A stretch of DNA of 64,000 nt from Achromobacter xylosoxidans (lineage in GTDB: Bacteria; Pseudomonadota; Gammaproteobacteria; Burkholderiales; Burkholderiaceae_B), in the NCBI RefSeq assembly GCF_002192695.1, contig NZ_MTLG01000076.1:1-64000 (forward strand). Direction: 5' to 3'. The notes under the pieces are model-generated. The model saw only the letters and a program-made list of their open reading frames with translations. It did no database searches and had not been told where the DNA came from. A program made the position numbers and the translations under genes. The first letter of the stretch is position 1; each line of letters opens with the position of its first letter. Shown here one piece after another: positions 8,374 through 16,114 of this stretch.

Positions 8374-8709
8374 CTAACACACCCTTGGTATGCCTGGGGG
8401 ATAGTCCTCGTGAGACTCGCCGAGGAGGATTATATCGAAGGTCATAAAAAGCGTGCCCGCCATCTGGCTGACAAGGGCGCTATCTTTCGAGTACGGGGCT
8501 TCGTTCTCAAGGATCTTTGCAGTGATGTAGAGGTCATTGACAATCTCTCGTGGCAACTGTTCTGCTCCTTTTAGTAGCCTCGCTAGCTCTCTGGATGCTT
8601 TATCCAGACGCTCGAATGCTTCCCGTTTGATCTCCTTGGTAGTTTGCAGCGCCATAACAAATTCTGCTCCACTGCTCCGCAACTCTGCAGCTACGCCTTC
8701 AATATTCAT
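8374..8709 (-). CDS. Hypothetical helical protein
   Basis: 111-residue protein of unknown function, predicted mostly alpha-helical and soluble; the first 60 residues are amphipathic and charged (KEIKREAFERLDKASRELAR). GGAGAGAG lies just upstream of the ATG on the minus strand, and a U-tract terminator lies downstream, so it looks like a complete single-gene unit. Its composition is AT-rich. Context with DUF6881 and SMI1 genes suggests a defence or immunity role, but nothing in the sequence proves it. Confidence 0.6.
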   Translation of the reverse strand: MNIEGVAAELRSSGAEFVMALQTTKEIKREAFERLDKASRELARLLKGAEQLPREIVNDLYITAKILENEAPYSKDSALVSQMAGTLFMTFDIILLGESHEDYPPGIPRVC

Positions 8710-8899
8710 AAACTCTCTCCAGACCTCAATGTGTGGCTAAGCCATCTGGCTGTCATTTTGCTCGCAACTTGTTTTCTAGCATTAAATATTTTAACCCATA
8801 ATAATTTATTCCAGCGATATAAAATAATAGACAGCATTGATTCCCTGCGAGATTGGCATAGACCATATCCTGCCCCTCCATGAGCTGGGGTAGCAGTTT
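8710..8899. other. AT-rich intergenic region
   Basis: The stretch around 8755-8840 is clearly AT-rich for this genome (runs such as TAAAATAATAG). It probably contains the promoter of the minus-strand gene that starts at 8709. I see no gene in it. Confidence 0.4.
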
Positions 8900-9058
8900 C
8901 TAGTCCATCGCATCGCCGATGGCGATCCTGGCGTTGGCGGGATCCGCGCTGGTGAGCTTCTTGGGATCGCGCACCAGCAGGGGCTGTTCGAGATCCTTGC
9001 CTTCGCCAAGCATCTGCACGACCCAGCGGGCAATCTGGCCGCTCGCGCTCTGCCTGCG
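8900..9058 (-). pseudogene. 3' remnant of an unidentified gene
   Basis: Directly downstream of the hydrolase stop, a minus-strand frame encodes about 52 residues with host-like GC-rich codons, including ARWVVQMLGEGKDLEQPLLV and ending ARIAIGDAMD before TAG. It has no start codon or ribosome site, and it looks like the C-terminus of a longer protein. It is probably the tail of a deleted gene left at the junction between normal chromosome and the AT-rich accessory patch. I cannot name the family. Confidence 0.4.
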
Positions 9059-9059
9059 T

Positions 9060-9980
9060 TTACAGGTTTTCCTGATAGAAGGGGATCAGCTTGGTCAACG
9101 CCTGGCCGACCGGCTCGGGCTTGTCGTACAGGTCGTAATGCGACCAGCCTTCGACCACTACCAGTTCCTTCTTCTTCGAGGCGGCGCGGCCGATGATCTC
9201 GCAGCCGTCGCGGTAAGCGCCAAAAGCCCCGACCTGATCGCCGACCACCACCATCAGGGGCTGCGTCAACAAGGTCTCGCAGAGGTGAAAAGCATCCCAG
9301 CCTATGGCTGCGGACTGGTGCGAGAACAGCGCGCGGTTCAGGCCATTGGGCGCGCGGCCACGGTCACTGCGGTAGTACTCGGTGGCGCCCAGCACGTCGA
9401 TTTCCTTGATGCCCGCTTCCTTGGCAGCCTCGGGCGAAGGCGGCAGCAGGTCGTCCACGCGCAGTGCGGCCCCCCGGGCCTCTGCCGTGCGCTGCTTGGC
9501 CATGGCCTCCAGCGCGCCGATCGGGTCAAATCCGCTGAAGCCTTCGCGCATCAGGCGGCCATAGTTGGCGCCCGTGACGGTGCCCACGGCCTTGATCCGC
9601 CGCTCGGTCATGGCGGCGTTGATGGAGTAGCCGCCGCCGCCGCAAATGCCCAGCACGCCGATGCGTTCTTCGTCCACATAGGGCAGCGTTACCAGGTAGT
9701 CGCACACCACCCGAAAGTCCTCGACGCGCAGCGTGGGGTCTTCGATGAAACGCGGTTCGCCGCCGCTGGCGCCCTGGAAGCTGGCATCGAAGGCGATGAC
9801 GACGAAACCTGCCTTGGCCAGGGCCTCGCCGTAGACATTGCCCGAGGTCTGCTCCTTGCAGCTTCCTATGGGGTGCGCACTGATGATTGCTGGGTACTTC
9901 CTGCTTTTGTCGAAGTCCGGCGGGAAGTGCAGGTCCGCCGCGATGTCCCAATAGGTGTGCTTGATCTTGACGCTTTGCAT
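9060..9980 (-). CDS. Alpha/beta hydrolase with a cysteine nucleophile
   Basis: 306-residue alpha/beta hydrolase of the COG1073 (DUF1100-like) type. The nucleophile elbow reads GICGGGGYS, so residue 113 is Cys where most members have Ser, as in dienelactone hydrolases and some X-Pro-like esterases. An acidic residue in VVGDQVGAF and a histidine in EGWSHYDLYD complete a plausible triad. I start at ATG 9978-9980, preceded by GGAG. It is divergent from a LysR regulator (158 bp between starts), which probably controls it. The substrate is unknown. Confidence 0.85.
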   Translation of the reverse strand: MQSVKIKHTYWDIAADLHFPPDFDKSRKYPAIISAHPIGSCKEQTSGNVYGEALAKAGFVVIAFDASFQGASGGEPRFIEDPTLRVEDFRVVCDYLVTLPYVDEERIGVLGICGGGGYSINAAMTERRIKAVGTVTGANYGRLMREGFSGFDPIGALEAMAKQRTAEARGAALRVDDLLPPSPEAAKEAGIKEIDVLGATEYYRSDRGRAPNGLNRALFSHQSAAIGWDAFHLCETLLTQPLMVVVGDQVGAFGAYRDGCEIIGRAASKKKELVVVEGWSHYDLYDKPEPVGQALTKLIPFYQENL

Positions 9981-10138
9981 GGTGCGCTCCTGGTGGCCGC
10001 TGAGTAGGAATTGCCGGGCCACTTTTCTCTGAAGGCGCAAGCCCAAGCCCGATGGATGCACTGTACGCCGTGCATTTGGTTAGCCATAGCCCTCAATCCG
10101 AACTACAGTAGTATTTCTAAATTGACAATGAGCGATGA

Positions 10139-11089
10139 ATGGACCCGTCACTGCTTCCGTCCCTGGCCTGGTTCGCCCATGTGGCGCATCACCGCAGCTT
10201 CACCAAAGCCGCAGCCGAGATGGGGGTTTCCCGCGCCAATCTTTCGCAGAACGTGAAGGCACTGGAGCGCCGCCTGAACGTCAAGCTGCTGTACCGCACG
10301 ACGCGGGATATGTCGCTCACCGAAGAAGGCCAGCGTCTCTATGACGTGTGGTACCCGGCATTGATCGCGGTGGAGCGCACGGTACGCACCATGCACGACA
10401 TGCATGACGAGCCCTCCGGGCTGCTGCGGGTGAACACCTCGCGCGTAGCGGCAAAAACGCTGCTGGAACCCCATTTGCAGGAGTTTTGTACGCGCTACCC
10501 CAGGCTGCAACTGGAACTGGTCATGGACGATGCGTTGGCCAACATCGTGGCAGAAGGCTGCGATGCCGGCATACGCATAGGCGAGAGCCTGGCCGAACAC
10601 ATGGTGGCGGTGCCGATCACGCCAGCGCTGGAAATGGCGGTAGTGGCCACGCCCGCGTACTTCGAGCAACATGGCTTGCCCGTCACGCCGGCAGACCTGT
10701 CCCGGCACAACTGCCTGCGTTTCAGGCAGACGCGGGGTGCGATCCATCCGTGGGAATTCACCTCTCCCGAGGCCGGCGGGCATGCGTTCACCGTGGAGCC
10801 TCAGGGCCGCATCATCACCAACGACGACGACGGCATGATCCGTGCCGCGTTGCAAGGCGCCGGACTCATGCAGCATATCGACATCGCCGTCCGGCAACAT
10901 CTGGACTCTGGCGCGCTGGTGCGTGTGCTGCACGACTGGTGCAAGCCCTTCGCGGGGTTCTATATATATGCGCCAACTCGGGCGCAGATGCCGGCCAAGG
11001 TACGCGCGTTGATCGATTTTCTGGTCGAGAAGCGCGAGGGCATGACAAGCCTGCGGAATTCCCTTTTCGGGAAGGAGAGTGGGTACTGA
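10139..11089 (+). CDS. LysR-family transcriptional regulator
   Basis: 316-residue LysR regulator: N-terminal winged helix (residues 1-60, FAHVAHHRSFTKAAAEMGVS then LKALERRLNVKLLYRTTR-like spacing) and a C-terminal periplasmic-binding-like effector domain from about 90. It belongs to the CrgA/DsdC-like branch, judging by the RTTRDMSLTEEG pattern. It faces away from the cysteine-type hydrolase gene, the classical arrangement for a LysR protein and its target. The effector is unknown. Confidence 0.92.
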   Translation: MDPSLLPSLAWFAHVAHHRSFTKAAAEMGVSRANLSQNVKALERRLNVKLLYRTTRDMSLTEEGQRLYDVWYPALIAVERTVRTMHDMHDEPSGLLRVNTSRVAAKTLLEPHLQEFCTRYPRLQLELVMDDALANIVAEGCDAGIRIGESLAEHMVAVPITPALEMAVVATPAYFEQHGLPVTPADLSRHNCLRFRQTRGAIHPWEFTSPEAGGHAFTVEPQGRIITNDDDGMIRAALQGAGLMQHIDIAVRQHLDSGALVRVLHDWCKPFAGFYIYAPTRAQMPAKVRALIDFLVEKREGMTSLRNSLFGKESGY

Positions 11090-11241
11090 GCGGCTTGATC
11101 GCGCCGACCGTCAGCCTGAGATGAAGGTGGTCGGACTAAAAAATGCACTGACTGGGCCGCGGAACTGTGGTCCGGCACCAATTTTCTTGCTACGAGTCTA
11201 TACTCGGCGGCCCGCCAATTTGCCTGATACGACAAGGCCAA

Positions 11242-11625
11242 ATGAAAGCAAGAGAATTAGTCCTCGCCACGCTAGGAGCGTTGGTGTTGACTCAACCATC
11301 ACCATCCTTCGCACAAAGCGTCAACGGGAAGAATCTCTACATCCAGAGATGCGCGATGTGCCACGGTGCAGATATCAAGGCCACGGGGCCACTGGCCAAG
11401 AAAAGCAACCCGCCCACGCCCGACCTCACAACGGCTGCGTTCAAAAAGCGACTCAATGAGTATCCGGGCGTCATCGTCTCGTCGGTAATACTTCGTCCGA
11501 ACGGAGATCTGATTCCGAGAACCTTGAAGGAGAACGGCGTAAAGCTGGCGCCGCACTCCTGGACCGTTCAGGATTTTCGCGATTTGAACAAGTACATGAG
11601 CGATGTGATTTCCAAAAGCCGATGA
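11242..11625 (+). CDS. Small periplasmic c-type cytochrome
   Basis: 127-residue exported cytochrome c with an N-terminal signal peptide ending near PSFAQ and one haem attachment site, CAMCH (Cys37, Cys40, His41). In class I cytochromes the distal ligand is a Met in an M-P motif. Here the corresponding C-terminal block reads LAPHSWTV, so a His or no side chain may replace it. The start is ATG 11242; a longer frame from 11167 would bury the signal peptide. It has no oxidase or dehydrogenase neighbour, so its electron partner is unclear. Confidence 0.82.
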   Translation: MKARELVLATLGALVLTQPSPSFAQSVNGKNLYIQRCAMCHGADIKATGPLAKKSNPPTPDLTTAAFKKRLNEYPGVIVSSVILRPNGDLIPRTLKENGVKLAPHSWTVQDFRDLNKYMSDVISKSR

Positions 11626-11893
11626 TGGCACGTTGACCGGCTGGCTGCGCTATCTAACTCGTTCGAAGTCGAGCCGCCTGGGCTGCGACTGGTCAGTGTT
11701 TGCGATCCGGATCAGGGCGGACGAGATGGCCTGCATCAGATTCGACCGACTTGATGGTTTGGGGCAGGAAGCGGGAGCTTACGGCTGCGCAGCCATATCG
11801 TCCGGAAGGATTGGATTGCTCCTTCCGAGCTAGTTACTTACACCGCAATCACGAATAACCTACTCGTTCAAAAAATGAATGGGGGGGGCGATC

Positions 11894-12493
11894 ATGAAGA
11901 ATTGGCTATGCGGTGCGGGCGTGATAGGCATGCTGCTGACGGGTCCGGCTGCCGCGCAATACATTGCCACCTGGCAGGATCCTGCGGGAGCGTGGAAGGG
12001 GCCTGCGGCAACCCAACCCGGGACAGATCTGAATTTTGCAGAAGGGGCGGCGCATCGGGCTTGCTTGGATCGCGGTAATCCCAAGCTTTGGAACCGTGCC
12101 GCGAAAGTGACGGAGAAGGCTACCGGCAAGGTCATGCTGGAACTGGACTGCAACGCGGAGCGAGCTAAAACCAAGGAACGTCAGGCAGCAATAAGCCCGC
12201 CTCAGGACACCACGAAGTATCAGGCGTACTGGCAGGAACAATCCGGCCAGTGGAAAGCGGCGGTTACCGCTCCGCGCCATCCTGGGTTGCTACTCGCTTC
12301 CGCAAAAGGCTATGCATACGAAGCATGCAAGGACCGGGGCAACCCGAAAGACTTGAAGCTTGCGTCGAAGGTCACGGAAAAGGACACGGGGAAAGTGGTG
12401 CTGGAACTTGACTGCAACGCGGAACGCGCGAAGTTAAAGGCTGGCAGCAACGCTGCAAAGCCTGGCGGGGATGCCGCGAACGCTAAACAGTAG
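11894..12493 (+). CDS. Secreted protein built of two tandem repeats
   Basis: 199-residue protein with a signal peptide (MKNWLCGAGVIGMLLTGPAAAQ). The mature part contains two diverged copies of one module, about residues 23-95 and 115-185. Each carries a W-Q-[DE] motif early, then ACxDRGNPK, KVTEKxTGKV and LELDCNAERAK, with two conserved cysteines that could form a disulfide. No family is recognised. A run of eight G (11881-11888) ends five bases before the ATG and serves as the only Shine-Dalgarno-like element; an in-frame ATG at 11879 overlaps that run. It is flanked by other secreted orphan genes in the same orientation. Confidence 0.72.
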   Translation: MKNWLCGAGVIGMLLTGPAAAQYIATWQDPAGAWKGPAATQPGTDLNFAEGAAHRACLDRGNPKLWNRAAKVTEKATGKVMLELDCNAERAKTKERQAAISPPQDTTKYQAYWQEQSGQWKAAVTAPRHPGLLLASAKGYAYEACKDRGNPKDLKLASKVTEKDTGKVVLELDCNAERAKLKAGSNAAKPGGDAANAKQ

Positions 12494-12568
12494 CGCCCCG
12501 CGACCCGCGGTTTGCTCACCGAGCACAGGCGTCTTGCGTAGGACGCGTGCATTCTCCACGGCTGCTGG

Positions 12569-13219
12569 ATGAAAAAGATGCAAAACGTACTTCCGAAACT
12601 TCTGCTGCTGGGCTTGCTTTTGATGGGATCGCCCGGAAGTGGAACCGCGCAGCCCTCTCAAAAACCGGATGCCGATGCCAAGAAGGTTGCAGCGGCACTT
12701 CTAGCTACAGCGAGCCCGCAGAAGGAGACCAGGCAAGCGTTCGCTCAGCGTGTTGGCCCCACCTTCAAGCGCCTGGTAGCAACCGAGACCATGACGCGAG
12801 TTGTACTGGGACCAGCGTGGGGATCGATGTCAGCGTCAAGGCAGGCAGAAGCCGTTGATCTTTATAGCCGGTTCCTGATGAGGACCCTCCAAGGCGCCTT
12901 CGAAAACCCGTTGCCCTCGCAGTTCGTGTTGGAGGCTGGGGAGATGTTCCGAAGTAAGCCCGGCTCGGCTACTGTGTATCAGATCACCTGCCTCACGCTG
13001 AAAACGGCAGACTGCATTTACTATTCGGCGAAATCGAAGGCCAATGAGTTCACCATGGCGTTTCAACTTCTTTATATTGATGGTAGGTGGCAGGTGGTCG
13101 ACATGCATGTGAGCGGGATGTCCGTTCAGCAGGTCTATCATTCGAACTTCAGCTCCATTATCAAGGCTGGTTCGGTCGAAAAATTGCTGGAAGAGCTTCG
13201 CGCGCGAGTCGATGGCTGA
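12569..13219 (+). CDS. MlaC/Ttg2-like secreted phospholipid-binding protein
   Basis: 216-residue exported protein (signal peptide of about 27 residues, LLLLGLLLMGSPGSGTA) resembling MlaC/toluene-tolerance Ttg2D. The block VVLGPAWGSMSASRQAEAVD, then LYSRFLMRTLQGAF, matches the conserved MlaC region, where the protein carries phospholipid between outer and inner membrane complexes. No mlaA, B, D, E or F gene is nearby, so this is an orphan copy. It stands alone in the accessory region, 75 bp after the tandem-repeat gene. Confidence 0.72.
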   Translation: MKKMQNVLPKLLLLGLLLMGSPGSGTAQPSQKPDADAKKVAAALLATASPQKETRQAFAQRVGPTFKRLVATETMTRVVLGPAWGSMSASRQAEAVDLYSRFLMRTLQGAFENPLPSQFVLEAGEMFRSKPGSATVYQITCLTLKTADCIYYSAKSKANEFTMAFQLLYIDGRWQVVDMHVSGMSVQQVYHSNFSSIIKAGSVEKLLEELRARVDG

Positions 13220-13305
13220 TCTGGCTGGTATTCCGCCGCTGACCATTGGCGCTCATGGTGTGGGGGGATTTCCTTGATGCGCGGAAGCGAGAACTGAAAG
13301 TGCGA

Positions 13306-13854
13306 ATGGATCTGGACACGCAATACGGGTTGATCACAATTGTGGATGAATCCACCTATTCGTTCGGGTCACAAGACAATGTGCATTCGTATCCCCGTGA
13401 AATGCGTCTTTCGAACGACTCGCTGACGTCTATCCATGGTCTCGGGCTAAATGGTCGCAGCGTCTTAGTCATTGGCGCCGCCGGAGGATGCTCCGCGGTA
13501 CATGAGCATTCGGCAGTGGTGATTGACGATAAGCTTTATCTGGCTGTCGGCGATCGCGTGGCGTGCCTGTCGCTGGAATTGCCCTTTCAGCTAGTCTGGT
13601 CAACTCAGGTCGATACCGCGACATGTTTCGGTGTCTACTGGGATCCGGATCGGGCAGCGCTCATTTCGCACGGAGAACTGGAGATTGCACGTTTATCACT
13701 ACATGGTGATCCGATCTGGCAGGTTTCCGGAGCCGACATATTTTCCGAAGGCTTTCGCTTGCTACCTGACCATATCGAAGCGGTAGATTTTGGTCGGACC
13801 ATTTATCGGTTCGACTATGCGACCAGTGAAACGATTTTTTCCAGTGCAGGCTAG
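13306..13854 (+). CDS. Hypothetical beta-rich protein
   Basis: 182 residues from ATG 13306 (alternatives ATG 13255 or TTG 13246; none has a good ribosome site). The sequence is rich in short beta strands and turns (YGLITIVDESTYSFGSQDNV; VIGAAGGCSAVHEHSAVVID; EAVDFGRTIYRFDYATSE), suggesting a propeller-like or immunoglobulin-like fold, with no signal peptide. I have no functional assignment. It may be another immunity-type or orphan gene of the accessory region. Confidence 0.6.
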   Translation: MDLDTQYGLITIVDESTYSFGSQDNVHSYPREMRLSNDSLTSIHGLGLNGRSVLVIGAAGGCSAVHEHSAVVIDDKLYLAVGDRVACLSLELPFQLVWSTQVDTATCFGVYWDPDRAALISHGELEIARLSLHGDPIWQVSGADIFSEGFRLLPDHIEAVDFGRTIYRFDYATSETIFSSAG

Positions 13855-13950
13855 CGGAACGGCCGTTTTCGGAAAGATCAAAAATCCGCTCTGGGGCGCG
13901 ATCAGAATTCTCGAAAAGGTTGCCCACGGCCAGCGGCGGACAGTCCGAGC

Positions 13951-15006
13951 CTAAGCGGCTTCCGCCTTTGTAGTGCGCTTTCTGCGCAGTTCGACCACCT
14001 GCGCCGCGCCAACAGCCCGAGCGCGCAACTGCCCACAGCCCCCATCCACATCCTGCCCAGCGCTATTCCTCACCTTGGTCAGCACACCACGGCTTTGCAG
14101 AGAGCGGACAATCTCGCGGATGCGCTCGGTATCGGGCCGCTGATAGTCATCCCCTTCAAGGCTATTGAAGGGAATGACGTTGAGCACCCCGTACTTGCCC
14201 TTGAGCAGACGCACGACCGCATCAAGTTCGTCGTCGCCGTCGTTGATGCCTTTGAGCAGCGTCCATTGATACTGGATCGGATAGTCGGTGTCGCGCGCGT
14301 ACTTCTCGCCCAGTTCGATCAGTTCTTCCGGCGCAATTCTCGGCGCGCGCGGCAGCAGGTGTGAGCGCAGTTCGGCCTTGGTCGTGTGCAGCGACAGCGC
14401 CAGTGCGGGCTTGACGTGTTGTTGAGGCAGGGCTTCGAACACGCGCGGATCGCCTACGGTGGAGAACACGAGATTCTTATGACCGATATTGCCTTCGGTG
14501 CCGAGCAGATTGATGGCTTCGAGCACGTTGTCGAGGTTGTGCGCCGGTTCACCCATGCCCATGAACACGACTTTCTTCACCGCGCGCTGACGCCGCGCCA
14601 GCACGACCTGGGCGAGGATTTCCATACTCGTGACCTGGCGGATCAGGCCGCTCTTGCCGGTCATACAGAAGCGGCAGCCGACCGCGCAGCCGACCTGGGT
14701 GGAGACGCAGAGTCCGTCGCGCGGCAACAGCACGCTTTCCACCATCTGCCCGTCGGCGAGTTCGACCAGCAAGCGCGAGCCGTCGTTGCCGGCGTGTTCG
14801 GAGCGGACGCGGGCGAGGGCGTCCAGTTCTGCCGTCAAGGCGGGGACGGCGTCGCGCAGCGCGAGCGGCAGAAAGTGCTCGGCGCTCCGGCGTCGCGTAC
14901 CGGTGTCGAGCGCTTGGCCTTGCAGCCAGACGCGCAGGATCCGGCCACGATGGACGGGCAGGGCGCCGAGAGCGGCGAGGCGGTTGTCGAAGTCGGAGTA
15001 GCGCAT
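13951..15006 (-). CDS. RlmN/Cfr-family radical SAM RNA methyltransferase
   Basis: 351-residue radical SAM methylase of the RlmN/Cfr family, which methylates A2503 or A2503-like adenines in 23S rRNA and some tRNAs. The iron-sulfur cluster motif CAVGCRFC (Cys107, Cys111, Cys114), the SAM-binding MGMGEPAHNLDNV block, and the second mechanistic cysteine in GGCGQL (Cys324) are all present, so it should be active. It differs in places from canonical RlmN (CMTGKSGL after the cluster). It is surrounded by accessory genes, so it is more likely a second paralogue than the housekeeping copy, which would need a genome search to confirm. Confidence 0.85.
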   Translation of the reverse strand: MRYSDFDNRLAALGALPVHRGRILRVWLQGQALDTGTRRRSAEHFLPLALRDAVPALTAELDALARVRSEHAGNDGSRLLVELADGQMVESVLLPRDGLCVSTQVGCAVGCRFCMTGKSGLIRQVTSMEILAQVVLARRQRAVKKVVFMGMGEPAHNLDNVLEAINLLGTEGNIGHKNLVFSTVGDPRVFEALPQQHVKPALALSLHTTKAELRSHLLPRAPRIAPEELIELGEKYARDTDYPIQYQWTLLKGINDGDDELDAVVRLLKGKYGVLNVIPFNSLEGDDYQRPDTERIREIVRSLQSRGVLTKVRNSAGQDVDGGCGQLRARAVGAAQVVELRRKRTTKAEAA

Positions 15007-15343
15007 GGGGGGCGGATTTTACCCTGCCCATGGAATGGGACGTTGGAGAGTGGGTGGTCTCGTTGGCCGTTACTGCCAAGATTTTGAAGATCGATAACTG
15101 CCGCGTGGCCTGGTGCCGGCAAATCGCGAACAAAAAGGCGTTTCGTCTGCCACTACGACGCTGAGAAGTCTTAGTTTGACGCCTTGCTTGAAAGACATAA
15201 AATTGAGAGTGGCCGTGCCCTGATAATCTGCAAATGCAGGGCTTTCTCCTGTGTCCTGGCAATGAGTCAATGTTTTAAATTTCGTTTTCTGAGATTATGC
15301 AGAACCCTCTAAAAGTCTGATGCCGTAAATCATCGAGGTAAGA
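15007..15343. other. 337-bp intergenic region without a supported gene
   Basis: I see no convincing gene. It contains two weak stem-loops: AAGGCGT…ACGCCTT (about 15136-15185, long loop) and GCCCTG…CAGGGC (15217-15242) followed by TTTCTCC, the latter a possible weak terminator on the plus strand. The promoter of the minus-strand methylase gene must lie near 15010-15080. Confidence 0.35.
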
Positions 15344-15796
15344 ATGGAAGATCCTAAGATCAAGTGGGAGCCCGTAAATACGGTGCCGTTGGGTGACATA
15401 GAAGAAGCGATTGGTCCCCTCGTCTCCAATAGGGGAGGGGTTTCGATCATGAAGAACGGAACTCTCTTGTTCATTAAAAAATCCGACGATAATTGCAGGA
15501 ATGCACGCTTGGCATTGAGCGAGGCTGGATATTTGACGGATTTCAGGGTCAAGAGTATTGCCGGTGGGAACTTTCTAGTGGCCTTGCATGGTGCAATAGC
15601 AGTCTTTGTAGGAGCGGGGGAGCTTGCGGGAAAGATCGAAGAGATTAAAGCCAGAAGGGATGAGCTGAAATTTCCCGGTGAAGATCTTATCGTTCCGCAG
15701 GGATGGACGGAGGAAGAATTTCTGGCAGGGCTGTACGGCAGAGGAAAACTGCAGAGAGATATTCGTGAGCAGAATTTTCATGTCCGTATGGATTGA
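15344..15796 (+). CDS. Hypothetical protein, possible immunity protein
   Basis: 150-residue soluble protein with an AGGTAAGA ribosome site before the ATG. It is AT-richer than the core genes and contains mixed alpha/beta-looking segments (GGVSIMKNGTLLFIKKSDDN; DELKFPGEDLIVPQGWTEEE). I do not recognise a family. It sits 45 bp before the collapsed SMI1/KNR4 copy and 318 bp before another small acidic protein, consistent with an array of orphan immunity genes (inference from context). Confidence 0.6.
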   Translation: MEDPKIKWEPVNTVPLGDIEEAIGPLVSNRGGVSIMKNGTLLFIKKSDDNCRNARLALSEAGYLTDFRVKSIAGGNFLVALHGAIAVFVGAGELAGKIEEIKARRDELKFPGEDLIVPQGWTEEEFLAGLYGRGKLQRDIREQNFHVRMD

Positions 15797-15841
15797 GCAG
15801 ATTGATGCTCGGAAAAACTGCAAAATCCGTAAGGAGTGGAA

Positions 15842-16003
15842 TTGGATTCCATTGGCAAAAGAGATTGGACCGGGCCAGCCGCTGCCTCGGCTTCAACTAT
15901 CAGTCAATTGCAGAAATTGGTAAATGCAGAAATTCCTATTAGTGCCGAATCGATAGCGCCGGATTGGGAAAAATTCGCTGAAATGCTAGGACGCGATAGT
16001 TGA
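15842..16003 (+). pseudogene. SMI1/KNR4 paralogue collapsed in frame to 53 codons
   Basis: A short frame that begins with TTG at 15842, preceded by AAGGAG (15831-15836), and stays open to TGA at 16001-16003. Its first 31 codons align with the start of the gene at 7792 (shared SASxxxQLQKLxNAEI), and its last 20 codons align with that gene's end (SAExxAPxWxKFxExLGRxS). Relative to the 7792 copy, about 82 central codons are missing without loss of frame. The retained DNA is nearly identical around the QLQKL codons. It keeps a ribosome site and might still be translated as a miniprotein, but it lacks most of the fold. Confidence 0.8.
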
Positions 16004-16017
16004 TATTCTTGTTTTCG

Positions 16018-16090
16018 TCCGAAAAGGTGTCTGGCTGTTTTTTCGCCTGAACTGCCAAAATTTTAGTCTGGTACTTGTTTTTTGAGGGCG
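16018..16090. repeat. Decayed palindromic repeat, copy A
   Basis: The edge GAAAAGGTGTCTGGCT and the far edge AGTCTGGTACTTGTTTTTT are imperfect reverse complements, giving a roughly 65-bp palindromic element. A second, differently decayed copy with the same edge sequence lies at 16391-16466. The pair brackets the gene at 16115-16372. Confidence 0.45.
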
Positions 16091-16114
16091 AAGCAATCGG
16101 TGCTTGGGGGGGTT

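Noticed and set aside
8806..9033. 75-codon minus-strand frame near the hydrolase 3' end
   Set aside because: A different frame gives the more protein-like, host-codon translation ending at 8900; this one is Pro, Ser and Arg rich.
11633..11833. 66-codon frame between the cytochrome and tandem-repeat genes
   Set aside because: No ribosome site, no recognisable domain and codons unlike either flanking gene.
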